This document shows, piece by piece, positions 36,961 to 46,055 of a stretch of DNA of 64,000 bases. The stretch lies in contig NZ_FOLC01000002.1 in NCBI RefSeq assembly GCF_900112135.1, forward strand, positions 1-64,000, given 5' to 3'. This DNA comes from Collimonas sp. OK412 (GTDB lineage: Bacteria; Pseudomonadota; Gammaproteobacteria; Burkholderiales; Burkholderiaceae_D). Position 1 is the first letter of the stretch; each line of letters begins with the position of its first letter. Both the position numbers and the translations under genes were made by a program. The notes below the pieces were generated by a model. That model saw only the letters and a list, made by a program, of their open reading frames with translations. It did no database searches and was not told the origin of the DNA.

Positions 36961-37449
36961 TTACCAGCGGCCGGCCAGCATCAGGAAACCCGGGATCCAG
37001 CAGGAAACGATGCCGATGAATGCAGTAATGTGGCCCAGGGAACGGATGGTTTTCTGCAGCGCCAATGCCAGGAAGAACAGGAACCAGAGCAATCCCCAGG
37101 TCAGCCACATCATGGTCGAACGCATGTCCTGCTCGACCGCCAGCCACGCCATCGGCAAGGTGTTGATGGCGACGAACAGGCAATACCATCCCAGTCCCTT
37201 GCCGTTCATGCCTTTCCATTGCACCACCGCCAGGTACAGGTAAGTGAAGGCAAACAGCAAGCCTGCCGCGACGCTGAGATAGCCGGCATTGTCGATGCTG
37301 CGCACCATGCCAATAAAGCTGATGGATAGCGCCAGGGCGCCGACCAGGAAATTGAAGACGGCGTTTTCACGCGCCTCGATGCGGCCGGTCAGGCCGACGC
37401 CGTTGACGACCAGCACGGCGCCGATGAACAGTAGAGCGATGCCCAACAT
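36961..37449 (-). CDS. AmiS/UreI-family urea or amide channel
   Basis: 162 residues from ATG 37449, with AAGGAA eight bases upstream. It has six to seven hydrophobic segments and the family start MLGIALLFIGAVLVVNGVGLTGRI. UreI is a proton-gated urea channel in Helicobacter; AmiS lies in aliphatic-amide operons of pseudomonads. It follows the livF-type gene on the same strand with 162 bases between, so it may be read with that ABC operon. The amide-hydrolysing enzymes are 19 kb away. Confidence 0.82.
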   Translation of the reverse strand: MLGIALLFIGAVLVVNGVGLTGRIEARENAVFNFLVGALALSISFIGMVRSIDNAGYLSVAAGLLFAFTYLYLAVVQWKGMNGKGLGWYCLFVAINTLPMAWLAVEQDMRSTMMWLTWGLLWFLFFLALALQKTIRSLGHITAFIGIVSCWIPGFLMLAGRW

Positions 37450-37611
37450 GATGTAATTCCTTCTGCAAGACTGCCGATAGCGTTGTCGGACTATCCGGGT
37501 TTGCAGGGAAGATACGCGTTTCGCCGGTTTGAAGGTATGCCGGAAATGAATAAGGCCAATAGGCATATCGGCCTTGAATTCGGATGCTGAATGGGTTTAA
37601 TGCCCGGCGCG

Positions 37612-38349
37612 TCAGCCGCCCAGGTACGCTTCCAGCACCTTGGGATTGTGCAGCAGGTTGCTGCCGCTGTCGGCCAGCACGATCTTGCCGGTCTCCAGCA
37701 CGTAGCCGCGCTGGGCGATCCGCAGCGCCTGGCGGACGTTTTGCTCCACCAGCAGGATGGTCAGGCCGGTGCGGTTGATTTCCTGGACGATGCGGAAAAT
37801 TTCCTGCACCAGCAGCGGCGCCAGTCCCATCGACGGTTCGTCCAGCAGCAGCACGCGCGGCTTGGCCATCAGCGCGCGGGCGATCGCCAGCATCTGCTGT
37901 TCGCCGCCGGACAGGTTGCCGGCCAGGCCGTCCCTGCGCCGCTGCAGCACCGGGAACAGGGAATACACCCAGTCCAGGTCCTGCGCGACCTGCGCCTTGT
38001 CCTTGCGGGTGTAGGCGCCCAGCGCCAGGTTCTCGGCGATGCTCAGGGTGGTCAGCGTGGCGCGGCCTTCCGCCACCTGTACCACGCCGCTCTGGACGAT
38101 CTTGTGCGGCGACAGCCGGGTCAGGTCTTGCTGACGGTCTTGCTGATTGAATAGCACCTGTCCGCGGGCCGGCTTGAGCAGGCCGGAGATGGCAAGCAGG
38201 GCGGTGCTTTTGCCGGCGCCGTTGGCGCCCACCAGCGCGGTGATTTCGCCTTCGTTAAGCGCCAGGTCGATGCCTTTGACCGCTTCGATATGGCCGTATG
38301 AAACCGCCAGGTCCCGCACTTGCAGGATCGGTGTAGCGTTACTTGTCAT
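37612..38349 (-). CDS. livF: Branched-chain-type ABC transporter, ATPase LivF
   Basis: 245 residues from ATG 38349, overlapping the livG stop by ATGA. Walker A GANGAGKST, signature LSGGEQQMLAIARALMAKPRVLLLDEPSMGLAP and the switch LLVEQN are those of LivF. It is one of two ATPases of a five-gene importer of the hydrophobic amino acid/amide (HAAT) family. The upstream frame to 38463 belongs to livG sequence in another frame. The importer's cargo is not certain. Confidence 0.93.
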   Translation of the reverse strand: MTSNATPILQVRDLAVSYGHIEAVKGIDLALNEGEITALVGANGAGKSTALLAISGLLKPARGQVLFNQQDRQQDLTRLSPHKIVQSGVVQVAEGRATLTTLSIAENLALGAYTRKDKAQVAQDLDWVYSLFPVLQRRRDGLAGNLSGGEQQMLAIARALMAKPRVLLLDEPSMGLAPLLVQEIFRIVQEINRTGLTILLVEQNVRQALRIAQRGYVLETGKIVLADSGSNLLHNPKVLEAYLGG

Positions 38350-39107
38350 TCCGCGTCTTCCTTGCCCAGGTAGGCTTCGATCACTTCCGGGTTGTTTTTG
38401 ATCTGGTCGGGGCTGCCCTCGGCGATGATGCGGCCGAAGTTGAGCACCGCGATGCGGTCGCACAGGCCCATCACGAAACGCATGTCGTGTTCGATCATGA
38501 AAATGCTGAAGCCGCGCTGCTTGATGTTCAGGATTTCCGTCATCAGCTCGGTTTTTTCGGCGGGATTCATGCCGGCTACCGGCTCGTCCAGCAGCAGCAG
38601 CTTCGGTTTGGTCGCCAGCGCCCGGGCGAATTCCAGCTTGCGCTGCTCGCCGTAGGACAGGCTGTCAGCCAGCATTCCGGCCTTGTGGTCCAGGCGCACC
38701 CAGGACAGCAGTTCCAGCGCCCGCTCGCGCGCCTGGGCTTCGATCTTCCTGAAGCTGCCGAGGTTGAACAGCAGGCCGCCGAAACCATAGTGCATGTGAT
38801 CGTGCATGCCGACCACGACGTTTTCCAGCAAGGTCATTTCCTTGAACACGCGGATGTTCTGGAACGTGCGGGCGATGCCGCGTTCGGTGATCTTGTGCGG
38901 CGCGACCTTGCCGATGTCGGCGCCGTCGAATTCGATGGCGCCGCCGGATGCGCGCAGCAGGCCGGTGATCAGGTTGAAGACGGTGGTCTTGCCGGCGCCG
39001 TTAGGCCCGATTAGGCCGAAGATGCCGCCCTGCGGGACGTTGAAGTTGACGTCCTGCAGTACCTGCAGGCCGCCGAAGTTCTTGCTGATATTCTTGAGTT
39101 GCAGCAT
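38346..39107 (-). CDS. livG: Branched-chain-type ABC transporter, ATPase LivG
   Basis: 253 residues. Walker A is GPNGAGKTT, followed by the long LivG insert (KITERGIARTFQNIRVFKEMTLLENVVVGMH) and the signature LSYGEQRKLEFARAL. Its start overlaps the stop of livM by one base (TGATG) and its end overlaps livF by four bases. It partners LivF in driving the permeases LivH and LivM. Confidence 0.94.
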   Translation of the reverse strand: MLQLKNISKNFGGLQVLQDVNFNVPQGGIFGLIGPNGAGKTTVFNLITGLLRASGGAIEFDGADIGKVAPHKITERGIARTFQNIRVFKEMTLLENVVVGMHDHMHYGFGGLLFNLGSFRKIEAQARERALELLSWVRLDHKAGMLADSLSYGEQRKLEFARALATKPKLLLLDEPVAGMNPAEKTELMTEILNIKQRGFSIFMIEHDMRFVMGLCDRIAVLNFGRIIAEGSPDQIKNNPEVIEAYLGKEDAE

Positions 39108-40006
39108 CAGTTGTTTCCTCCAGCTGGAGCTTTACGCTGGAAAAAGGCGCGGATCCGGCGCGGGTCCCAGATGCCTTTCGGCAGGTACAGGATCACCAGC
39201 ACCAGGATCAGGCCGTTGACTACCGCGCGGTAGCTGTTGAAGTCGCGCAGCGCTTCCGGCAGCAGCGTCAGCACCATGCCGCCGATGGTCGGGCCGACCA
39301 GGGTGCTGGTGCCGCCGAACACCGCCATGGTCAGGATTTCGACGGCGTTTTCGAAGGCATAGTTGCCGGGGCCGATGGTGAACGTGTAGTGGGCGTTGAG
39401 GCCGCCGGCCACGCCGGCGATGGCGGCGCCGATGACAAACGCCAGCAGCTTGTAGCCGGCGACGTTGACGCCCATCAGGCGCGCCGCCACTTCATCTTCC
39501 TTGATGGCTTCGAAGGCGCGGCCGATTTTCGAGCGGCGGATGCGCGCCAGGATGTACAGCGTGGCGGCCAGCAGCAGGACGATGTGCCACCATTCGGTCT
39601 TCAGCGGGATGCCGTTCAGGCCGAGCGGGCCGCCGGTGATGTCCATGTTGAGCACGATCACCCGCACCACCTCGCCGAAGCCCAGGGTCGCCATCGCCAG
39701 GTACACGCCTGACAGGCGCAAGGTCGGGATGCCGATCACCAGCGCCACCAGCGCCGGCAGCGCGCCGCCGATCGCCAGCGCCGCCGGGAACGGCAAGCCG
39801 GTCTGCATGCTGACCAGCGAGGCGGCGTAGGCGCCGATCCCCATGAACGCGGCGTTGGCCAGCGACAGCAGGCCGCAGGACAGGGTGACATAGATCGACA
39901 GCGCCAGCATGGCGTTGACGCCGAGGCCGAAAATCACGGTGTTGTAGGTCGACCAGAAACCGTCCCACCAATCCATGAAGCCTATGCTTGTAAACAATTC
40001 AGTCAT
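39107..40006 (-). CDS. livM: Branched-chain-type ABC transporter, permease LivM
   Basis: 299 residues with eight to nine membrane segments. The LivM segments SCGLLSLANAAFMGIGAYAASL and ALDKRAFEAIKEDEVAARLMG-like SKIGRAFEAIKEDEVA (cytoplasmic coupling loop) are present. It is one half of the importer channel. One base separates it from livH, so the genes are tightly linked. Confidence 0.94.
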   Translation of the reverse strand: MTELFTSIGFMDWWDGFWSTYNTVIFGLGVNAMLALSIYVTLSCGLLSLANAAFMGIGAYAASLVSMQTGLPFPAALAIGGALPALVALVIGIPTLRLSGVYLAMATLGFGEVVRVIVLNMDITGGPLGLNGIPLKTEWWHIVLLLAATLYILARIRRSKIGRAFEAIKEDEVAARLMGVNVAGYKLLAFVIGAAIAGVAGGLNAHYTFTIGPGNYAFENAVEILTMAVFGGTSTLVGPTIGGMVLTLLPEALRDFNSYRAVVNGLILVLVILYLPKGIWDPRRIRAFFQRKAPAGGNN

Positions 40007-40007
40007 T

Positions 40008-40889
40008 TCAAGCCTTCCTTTCCAGCACTTTGCCGAACATGCCGGAAGGCTTCACCAGCAGGATCAGGAACAGCAGGCCGAAGCCGACCGCGTCGCGGAA
40101 ATCGCTGGAAATATAAGCTACCGTCAGTACTTCGGCGAAGCCGAGGAACAGCCCGGCAATCATGGCGCCGCGGATATCGCCCATGCCGCCCAGGATGATG
40201 ACGGCGATGCCCTTGTGCAGCATCGGCTGTCCCATGAACGGCGTGATAGCGTTGAACGACAGTCCCACCAGCACGCCGGCGGCGCCGCCCAGCGCGGCCG
40301 CGGCGAACGAAGTCAGGTAGAACAGGCCTTCGACATTGATGCCGAGCAGGTAAGCCGCTTTCGGCGACTCGGCGATCGCGCGCAAGGCGCGTCCCAGCTG
40401 GGTGCGGCGCATGACCGCCAGCAGCACCAGCATCAGGATGAAGGAAATCACGACGATGCCGATCTGCACCGCGGTGACATGCAGGTGGCCCCAGTTGTAG
40501 CTGTCCTCGGGAATGGTGCCCACCGGGAAGCGCTTGTTCTCGGCGCCGAACAAGCCTTGCGCCAAACTGGTAAGGATGGTGGCGACGCCGATGGTAGCGA
40601 TCATGGGCGCCAGGTGCGGCGCGTTGCGCGCCCGCAGCGGCTTCAGCACCAGGTAGTCGACCAGCAGCCCGATCAGCCCGGACGCCAGCATCGCCGCCAG
40701 CATCGCCAGCCACAGCGGCAGCGCCAGGTGCTCCACCAGCAGCAGCGCAGCATAACTGCCCAGCATGAAAATGGCGCCGTGAGATAAATTGATCACGCCC
40801 AGCACGCCGAAAACCAGCGTGAAGCCCAGCGCAAACAGCGCATACACGCTGCCCAGCGAAAGGGCGTTGATGAGTTGTTGTTCAAGCAT
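40008..40889 (-). CDS. livH: Branched-chain-type ABC transporter, permease LivH
   Basis: 293 residues from ATG 40889; a TTG at 40910 would place the start inside the REP-like hairpin. The LivH pattern LINALSLGSVYALFALGFTLVFGVLGVINLSHG is clear, as is the coupling loop RRTQLGRALRAIAESPKAAYLLGINVE. It forms the second half of the channel. A large hairpin separates it from the binding-protein gene upstream. Confidence 0.93.
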   Translation of the reverse strand: MLEQQLINALSLGSVYALFALGFTLVFGVLGVINLSHGAIFMLGSYAALLLVEHLALPLWLAMLAAMLASGLIGLLVDYLVLKPLRARNAPHLAPMIATIGVATILTSLAQGLFGAENKRFPVGTIPEDSYNWGHLHVTAVQIGIVVISFILMLVLLAVMRRTQLGRALRAIAESPKAAYLLGINVEGLFYLTSFAAAALGGAAGVLVGLSFNAITPFMGQPMLHKGIAVIILGGMGDIRGAMIAGLFLGFAEVLTVAYISSDFRDAVGFGLLFLILLVKPSGMFGKVLERKA

Positions 40890-40908
40890 GGAAGATTTTC
40901 TTAAATTC

Positions 40909-40964
40909 AATTAGGGTCAGAGTCGAATATTTTCGTATGGGAATATTCGACTCTGACCCTAATT
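40909..40964. repeat. REP-like intercistronic hairpin between livJ and livH
   Basis: A perfect 23-bp inverted repeat (40909-40931 and 40942-40964) has a 10-base loop. The arms contain GGGTCAGAGT, which also forms the arms of the repeat at 62987-63048. Placed between a binding-protein gene and its permease gene, it can stabilise the upstream mRNA and lower permease output. The repeat type resembles elements moved by REP-associated (RAYT) transposases. Confidence 0.8.
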
Positions 40965-41007
40965 AATATGCGACGGATGGCGGTCGCGTTGTGACGGCGG
41001 GTTTGGC

Positions 41008-42165
41008 TTATTTCAGCAAGGTGAACTTGCCGCCCTTGGCGATGTTGACGATCGCTTCTTGCTGCGCGTCGTAGCCGACTTCCTTGCCGGTTACCGGCGG
41101 CGCCTTGCGGAAGGCGAACTTGCCGGTGGCGCCGTCGATGGTGACTGCCGGCAGGGCCTGCTGCAGGGCGATGCGGTCCTTGTCGAGCGCGCCGCTGAGC
41201 TTGATTTTCTTCAGGGCGGCGGCGACGATGTGCAGGGCGTCGTAGGCTTGCGCGGCGAACTGGTCGGGATCGCTGCCGAACTTGGCCTTGTAGGCGGCGA
41301 TGAAAGCCTTGTTGGCCGGCGTCAGGTTTTCCGACGACCATGGGCTGCCCATGATGGTGTCGTCGCCGGCGCCCTTGGCGATATCAAACAGCTTCGGCGA
41401 ATTCAGGCCGTTGCCGCCGATGAACGGCTGCTTCATGCCGAGCGCGCGGGTTTGCAGGATGATGTTGGCGGCTTCTTCGGTCAGGCAGGAGCAGACGATG
41501 GCGTCCGGATTGGAGGCCTTGATCTTGGTCAGCTGCGCCTTGAAGTCGACGTCGCCCTTGGCATACGCCTCGGTAGTGGTGACCGGGATCTTCTGGTCGG
41601 CCAATGTACCCTTGAAGACGTCATAGCCGCTCTTGGTGAAAGCATCGTCGTTGCCGTAGATGATGGCGACCTTCTTGATGCCGAAATGCTTGACTGCGGC
41701 GCGTGTGGTAACCGGCAACACGTCGGCTTCCATCACGGAGTTGCGGAAGGTGAACGGGCCCATGGCGGTGATGCCGTCGGCGGTGTTGCTGGTGCCGAAG
41801 GCGACTACCTTGGCGGCGTTGGCGATCGGGTCGGCGGCGAACGCCGAGTTGGACAGGGTAGGGCCGAACACCAGCAGCGCCTTGTCCTTGAAGATCAGTT
41901 TCTTGAAGACGTTGATCGCTTCTTCTTTTTTGCCTTGCTCGTCTTCGATCACCAGCAGCAGCTTGTTGCCGTTGACGCCGCCGGCGGCGTTGACTTCATC
42001 GGCAGCCAGCGAAAAGCCGTTCTTGATGGCGACGCCGTACTTGGCGGCCGGGCCGGTCAGCGCCGCCGCCAGGCCGAGCTTGACGTCTGCGGCATGCGCG
42101 GCGTTGGCCAGGCCGGTGGCGAGCATCAGCAACGGCAGTGTTTTCAACATGGTTTTGAATTGCAT
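41008..42165 (-). CDS. livJ: Branched-chain-type ABC transporter, periplasmic binding protein
   Basis: 385 residues from ATG 42165, seven bases after GGAGGA. The signal peptide ends near NAAHA. It is a Peripla_BP_6 protein: VKLGLAAALTGPAAKYGVAIKNG, LVIEDEQGKKEEAINVFKKLI, ALLVFGPTLSNSAFA. This family binds leucine-type amino acids, but related members bind amides, aromatic acids or urea, so the ligand is open. It heads the five-gene operon ending in livF, with the AmiS/UreI-like gene beyond. Confidence 0.9.
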   Translation of the reverse strand: MQFKTMLKTLPLLMLATGLANAAHAADVKLGLAAALTGPAAKYGVAIKNGFSLAADEVNAAGGVNGNKLLLVIEDEQGKKEEAINVFKKLIFKDKALLVFGPTLSNSAFAADPIANAAKVVAFGTSNTADGITAMGPFTFRNSVMEADVLPVTTRAAVKHFGIKKVAIIYGNDDAFTKSGYDVFKGTLADQKIPVTTTEAYAKGDVDFKAQLTKIKASNPDAIVCSCLTEEAANIILQTRALGMKQPFIGGNGLNSPKLFDIAKGAGDDTIMGSPWSSENLTPANKAFIAAYKAKFGSDPDQFAAQAYDALHIVAAALKKIKLSGALDKDRIALQQALPAVTIDGATGKFAFRKAPPVTGKEVGYDAQQEAIVNIAKGGKFTLLK

Positions 42166-42532
42166 TTCGATGTCCTCCAAGAGACCGTTTTTTTAGGCGG
42201 CGTCGCTCCATGGCAAGAGGTCGGCCAGCGTTTTTTGTTTTGGCGCGCACGCAGGCCCGCCAAAGGTGAACAAAGTATAAGGGATTTTCGGTCAGAAATT
42301 CCTGGCACGCAGCGTGGGGTTTCAGCGTTTGCGAAACACTACGCCTACTACTCGCGAGCCAGGTAAAAAATGGGTGTTTTACGCGGGGATGCAGCGACTT
42401 TTGGTCGGTTTTGGAGAGATATTGCGTGGTTTTGGGCAATTATACCCGGCGCTGGAAATTCGTGCCGGCCGCATTCATGCCAAATCGGCATGACGGGAAA
42501 GCATTGCGCTTCCCGCCATGCCGGCTGCTGCA
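42166..42532. other. Intergenic region: liv operon promoter region and argH 3' hairpin
   Basis: 367 bases. Ten bases beyond the argH stop is a hairpin (42486-42499 with 42510-42523; 14 bp, one mismatch) that could end the argH transcript, although no T-run follows. The rest presumably carries the liv operon promoter, but I see no motif good enough to mark. No coding sequence is supported. Confidence 0.4.
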
Positions 42533-43927
42533 TCAGCCTAACTGCTGGCGCAAATGCTGGATCGCCAGGCGCACCTGGCGCGGCGCGGTGCCGCCGATGT
42601 GGTCGCGGGCGGCGACTGAACCTTCCAGCGTCAGCACCTGGAAAATGTCGTCGTCGATCAAAGGCGAGAACGCCCGCAGCTGCTCCAGCGACAGGTCGCT
42701 CAGGTCGCACGCCCGGTCGACGCAGCTGCGCACCGCATGCGCCACGGCTTCGTGGGCGTCGCGGAAAGGCAGGCCTTTCTTGACCAGGTAGTCGGCCAGG
42801 TCGGTGGCGGTGGCGTAGCCTTGCAGCGCGGCGGCGCGCATCGCTTCCGGCTTGACCGTGATGCCGCGCGCCATGTCGGCGAAGATGCGCAGGGTGTCGG
42901 TGAGCGTGTCGACGGTGTCGAACAGCGGTTCCTTGTCTTCCTGGTTATCCTTGTTGTAAGCCAGCGGCTGGCCTTTCATCAGGGTCAGCAGGGCGATCAG
43001 GTGGCCGTTGACGCGGCCGGTCTTGCCGCGCGCCAGTTCCGGCACGTCGGGGTTTTTCTTTTGCGGCATGATCGAGGAGCCGGTGCAGAAACGGTCGGCG
43101 ATGTCGATGAAGCCGATGCGCGGGCTCATCCAGATCACCAGTTCTTCCGACATGCGCGAGACGTGGGTCATCACCAGCGCCGCGGCGGCGCAGAATTCGA
43201 TGGCAAAGTCGCGGTCCGAGACGGCATCCAGCGAATTGCGGCAGACATCGTCGAAACCCAGCGTTTTCGCCACGCGTTCGCGGTCGATCGGGAAGGTGGT
43301 GCCGGCCAATGCGGCGGCGCCCAGCGGCAGGCGGTTGACACGCTTGCGGCAATCCAGCATGCGCTCGGCGTCGCGCCCGAACATTTCGATGTAAGCCAGC
43401 ACGTGGTGGCCGAAGGTGATCGGCTGCGCAACCTGCATGTGGGTGAAGCCAGGCAGGATGGTGTCGGCGTGCTGTTCCGCCAGGTCCAGCAGGGCCAGGC
43501 GCAGGTCGCGCAGCAGGCCGCTGATGTCGTCGATGGCCCCGCGCAGGTAGAGGCGGATGTCGGTCGCTACCTGGTCGTTGCGCGAACGGCCGGTGTGCAG
43601 GCGCTTGCCGGCGTCGCCGACCAGTTCGGTCAGGCGTTTTTCAATATTCAGGTGGACGTCTTCCAGGTCCAGCAGCCATTCGAACTTGCCGGAGGCGATT
43701 TCGCCCTGGATCTGGGTCATGCCCTTCTGGATCGCGGCGTAGTCGTCGGCGCTGATGATTTTTTGATATGCCAGCATCTCGGCATGGGCCAGCGAACCCT
43801 GGATATCGACTTGCGCCAGGCGCTTGTCGAAAAATACCGAGGCGGTGTAGCGTTTGACCAGGTCAGAGACCGGTTCGGAGAAACGAGCCGACCAGGCTTC
43901 GCCTTTTTTGGAGAGTTGTGCTGTCAT
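42533..43927 (-). CDS. argH: Argininosuccinate lyase
   Basis: 464 residues from ATG 43927; the frame goes on to 43996, but that part is unlike the family. The fumarase/aspartase-superfamily signature is [12 protein letters not shown]. Other family segments are [16 protein letters not shown] and [13 protein letters not shown]. It splits argininosuccinate into arginine and fumarate, the last step of arginine synthesis. It is divergent from the LytS kinase gene, as argH is next to algZ-algR in pseudomonads. A short direct repeat TATTGAACCG (43935-43944 and 43947-43956) lies just upstream. Confidence 0.97.
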   Translation of the reverse strand: MTAQLSKKGEAWSARFSEPVSDLVKRYTASVFFDKRLAQVDIQGSLAHAEMLAYQKIISADDYAAIQKGMTQIQGEIASGKFEWLLDLEDVHLNIEKRLTELVGDAGKRLHTGRSRNDQVATDIRLYLRGAIDDISGLLRDLRLALLDLAEQHADTILPGFTHMQVAQPITFGHHVLAYIEMFGRDAERMLDCRKRVNRLPLGAAALAGTTFPIDRERVAKTLGFDDVCRNSLDAVSDRDFAIEFCAAAALVMTHVSRMSEELVIWMSPRIGFIDIADRFCTGSSIMPQKKNPDVPELARGKTGRVNGHLIALLTLMKGQPLAYNKDNQEDKEPLFDTVDTLTDTLRIFADMARGITVKPEAMRAAALQGYATATDLADYLVKKGLPFRDAHEAVAHAVRSCVDRACDLSDLSLEQLRAFSPLIDDDIFQVLTLEGSVAARDHIGGTAPRQVRLAIQHLRQQLG

Positions 43928-44126
43928 AATTGTATATTGAACCGAGTATTGAACCGTGCGTAGGGAATGGCAATGAATTATGCGATTATAAATCACTGCC
44001 CCCGGAAACCGGCTTTATGCTTGCAGCGCGATGTGTACCGGTCATGCCGTGCCGGGCGCCGGCGGCATCTGCGGGCCGTCCGGCAACAGCCATTAAATTG
44101 CTCTTCAATTAACTAACTTCACCTTC

Positions 44127-45233
44127 ATGGCATCTGACCAGATCGCAGACAACACCCCGGCACAACAGCCGAATGCAGTGCTGATTCCCGACGGCTGCAA
44201 CCTCGGCGTCGTGTTTCGCACCCTGATTGCGGTCAACCTGGCGGTGATGGCAGCGCTGCTGCTGCACAGCGACGGCCTGATGGCGGCGCTCAACAGCTTT
44301 GTCGAGTCGGCGATGCTGATCGAACCGGCCTGTTTCCTGTCATTGGTCATATTTTGCGGTTTGCACCGGGTCGCACACCGCTTGCCTTCGTTGGCCCAGC
44401 GTCTGGCCTGCGTGCTGGTGCCGGTGCTGGTGACTGTGGGAGTGATCCGGCTGCTGTCCGGTTTCGATTGGTTCTTCAGCGGCTTTTCCCATCTCAGCGC
44501 CAGCGGCGGCATGCCGCTTGCGGCATTGGTGGCGGCGCTGTTCGGCGGCGCCCTGCAGCACTATTTCGAACTGCGCGCCCGCGCTTTTTCCCCGGTGCTG
44601 GTGGAAGCCCGGCTGCAAGCCTTGCAGGCGCGGATCCGGCCGCATTTCCTGTTCAACAGCCTGAACGCCGTGCTGTCGCTGATCCGCAACGAGCCGCGCC
44701 GCGCCGAAGCTGCGCTGGAAGACCTGGCCGACCTGATCCGGGTGCTGATGCGCGACGGCCGCGCCATGACCACGCTGGAAAAGGAAATCCGCCTGTGCCG
44801 GCAATACCTGTCGATAGAAAAAATCCGCCTGGGCGAACGCCTGAAAGTGCAATGGGAGCGGACCGGCATCAGCGACGAGGTGATTTTCCGGGCGCAGATC
44901 CCGACCTTGCTGCTGCAGCCCCTGATAGAAAACGCGGTCCACTACGGCGTCGAGCCGAGCACCGAGCCGGCCTTGATCCGGATCCAGCTGAGCCATACGC
45001 TGGAACGGATTGAAATCATCATCACCAATCCTTACAATCCGTACAGCGGCAAGGGCGTGGCCGCGCTGCCGGAAGGTAACCAGATGGCGCTGGAGAATAT
45101 CCGCGAACGGCTGGCGCTGCTGTACGATGTCGAAGGACAATTGACGACGGCCACCAGCCTCGGCCAGTTTGAAGTGCGCGCCAGTTTTCCCTATGTCAAG
45201 GCGGCCTTGGCCAAGCCGCAGGGAAGCAGATAA
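44127..45233 (+). CDS. LytS/AlgZ-type sensor histidine kinase
   Basis: 368 residues. Four membrane segments (about 30-145) come first. The kinase domain has the phosphorylated His at 173 in IRPHFLFNSLN, the hallmark of the LytS (PF06580) class, and a shortened ATP-binding domain (LIENAVHYGV, then GVAALPEGNQMALENIRERL). It is followed after 21 bases by its LytTR regulator. In Pseudomonas the equivalent AlgZ-AlgR controls alginate and pili; what it senses here is unknown. Confidence 0.92.
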   Translation: MASDQIADNTPAQQPNAVLIPDGCNLGVVFRTLIAVNLAVMAALLLHSDGLMAALNSFVESAMLIEPACFLSLVIFCGLHRVAHRLPSLAQRLACVLVPVLVTVGVIRLLSGFDWFFSGFSHLSASGGMPLAALVAALFGGALQHYFELRARAFSPVLVEARLQALQARIRPHFLFNSLNAVLSLIRNEPRRAEAALEDLADLIRVLMRDGRAMTTLEKEIRLCRQYLSIEKIRLGERLKVQWERTGISDEVIFRAQIPTLLLQPLIENAVHYGVEPSTEPALIRIQLSHTLERIEIIITNPYNPYSGKGVAALPEGNQMALENIRERLALLYDVEGQLTTATSLGQFEVRASFPYVKAALAKPQGSR

Positions 45234-45254
45234 AAACCTACCACATCTTATTTC

Positions 45255-46049
45255 ATGATCCCTCGTATCTATATCGTTGACGATGAAGCGCCGGCGCGCG
45301 CCAGGCTGAGCACGCTGCTGTCCGACATCGTGGCCGAATGCCCGCATTACCTGGTGGGCGAAGCCGGCCATGCGCAGGCGGCGCTGGAAGGCATCAGGGC
45401 CACGGCGCCGGACCTGGTCTTGCTGGACGTGCAGATGCCGGGCATGAGCGGCCTGCAACTGGCCGAGCAGCTGTTGAACAACACCGGCGCGGCCGAGCCG
45501 CCCTTGATCATTTTCGTGACTGCCTATGACGACTATGCGCTGAGCGCATTCGACGTCCAGGCTTTCGACTACCTGGTCAAGCCGGTGCGCGCCACACGGC
45601 TGGCGCAAGCCATCGCCCGCGCCAGCCGCGTGCGGCAGCATGCGCAAGCGGCTTCGGCCACCGGGCCGGTGAGCGCGACCGGCTTGCCGCGCCAGCATTT
45701 CGCGGTGCAGGAGCGCGGCCGCATGTCGCTGGTGCCGATGGCAGAGGTGCTGTACCTGAAGGCAGAATTGAAGTACGTGACGTTGCGCACCAAAACCAAA
45801 GAATATTTGATTGAGGATTCGCTGGTCTCGATCGAGGAAGAACTGGCGCTCCACTTTGTGCGCGTGCACCGCAATGCGCTGGTGGCGCGCAACGCCATCA
45901 GCGGCGTCGAACGCGTCATGCAGGCAGCGGACAGCGACGGCGATGGCGACAAGCCGCAGGAAATCTGGCAAGTGATCCTGCGCGACATCGATCACCGCCT
46001 GCCGATTTCACGGCGCCAGCTGGCAGAGATCAAGGCGCTGGTGCGCTAG
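45255..46049 (+). CDS. LytTR-family response regulator (AlgR-like)
   Basis: 264 residues. The receiver domain has acidic pocket D9/D10 and phospho-Asp D58 (LLDVQMPG), with K at FDYLVKPVRA. The C-terminal LytTR DNA-binding domain (about 155-260) reads HFAVQERGRMSLVPMAEVLYLKAELKYV. It works with the kinase encoded just upstream. It is convergent with the next gene, six bases apart. Confidence 0.93.
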   Translation: MIPRIYIVDDEAPARARLSTLLSDIVAECPHYLVGEAGHAQAALEGIRATAPDLVLLDVQMPGMSGLQLAEQLLNNTGAAEPPLIIFVTAYDDYALSAFDVQAFDYLVKPVRATRLAQAIARASRVRQHAQAASATGPVSATGLPRQHFAVQERGRMSLVPMAEVLYLKAELKYVTLRTKTKEYLIEDSLVSIEEELALHFVRVHRNALVARNAISGVERVMQAADSDGDGDKPQEIWQVILRDIDHRLPISRRQLAEIKALVR

Positions 46050-46055
46050 CCAGCT

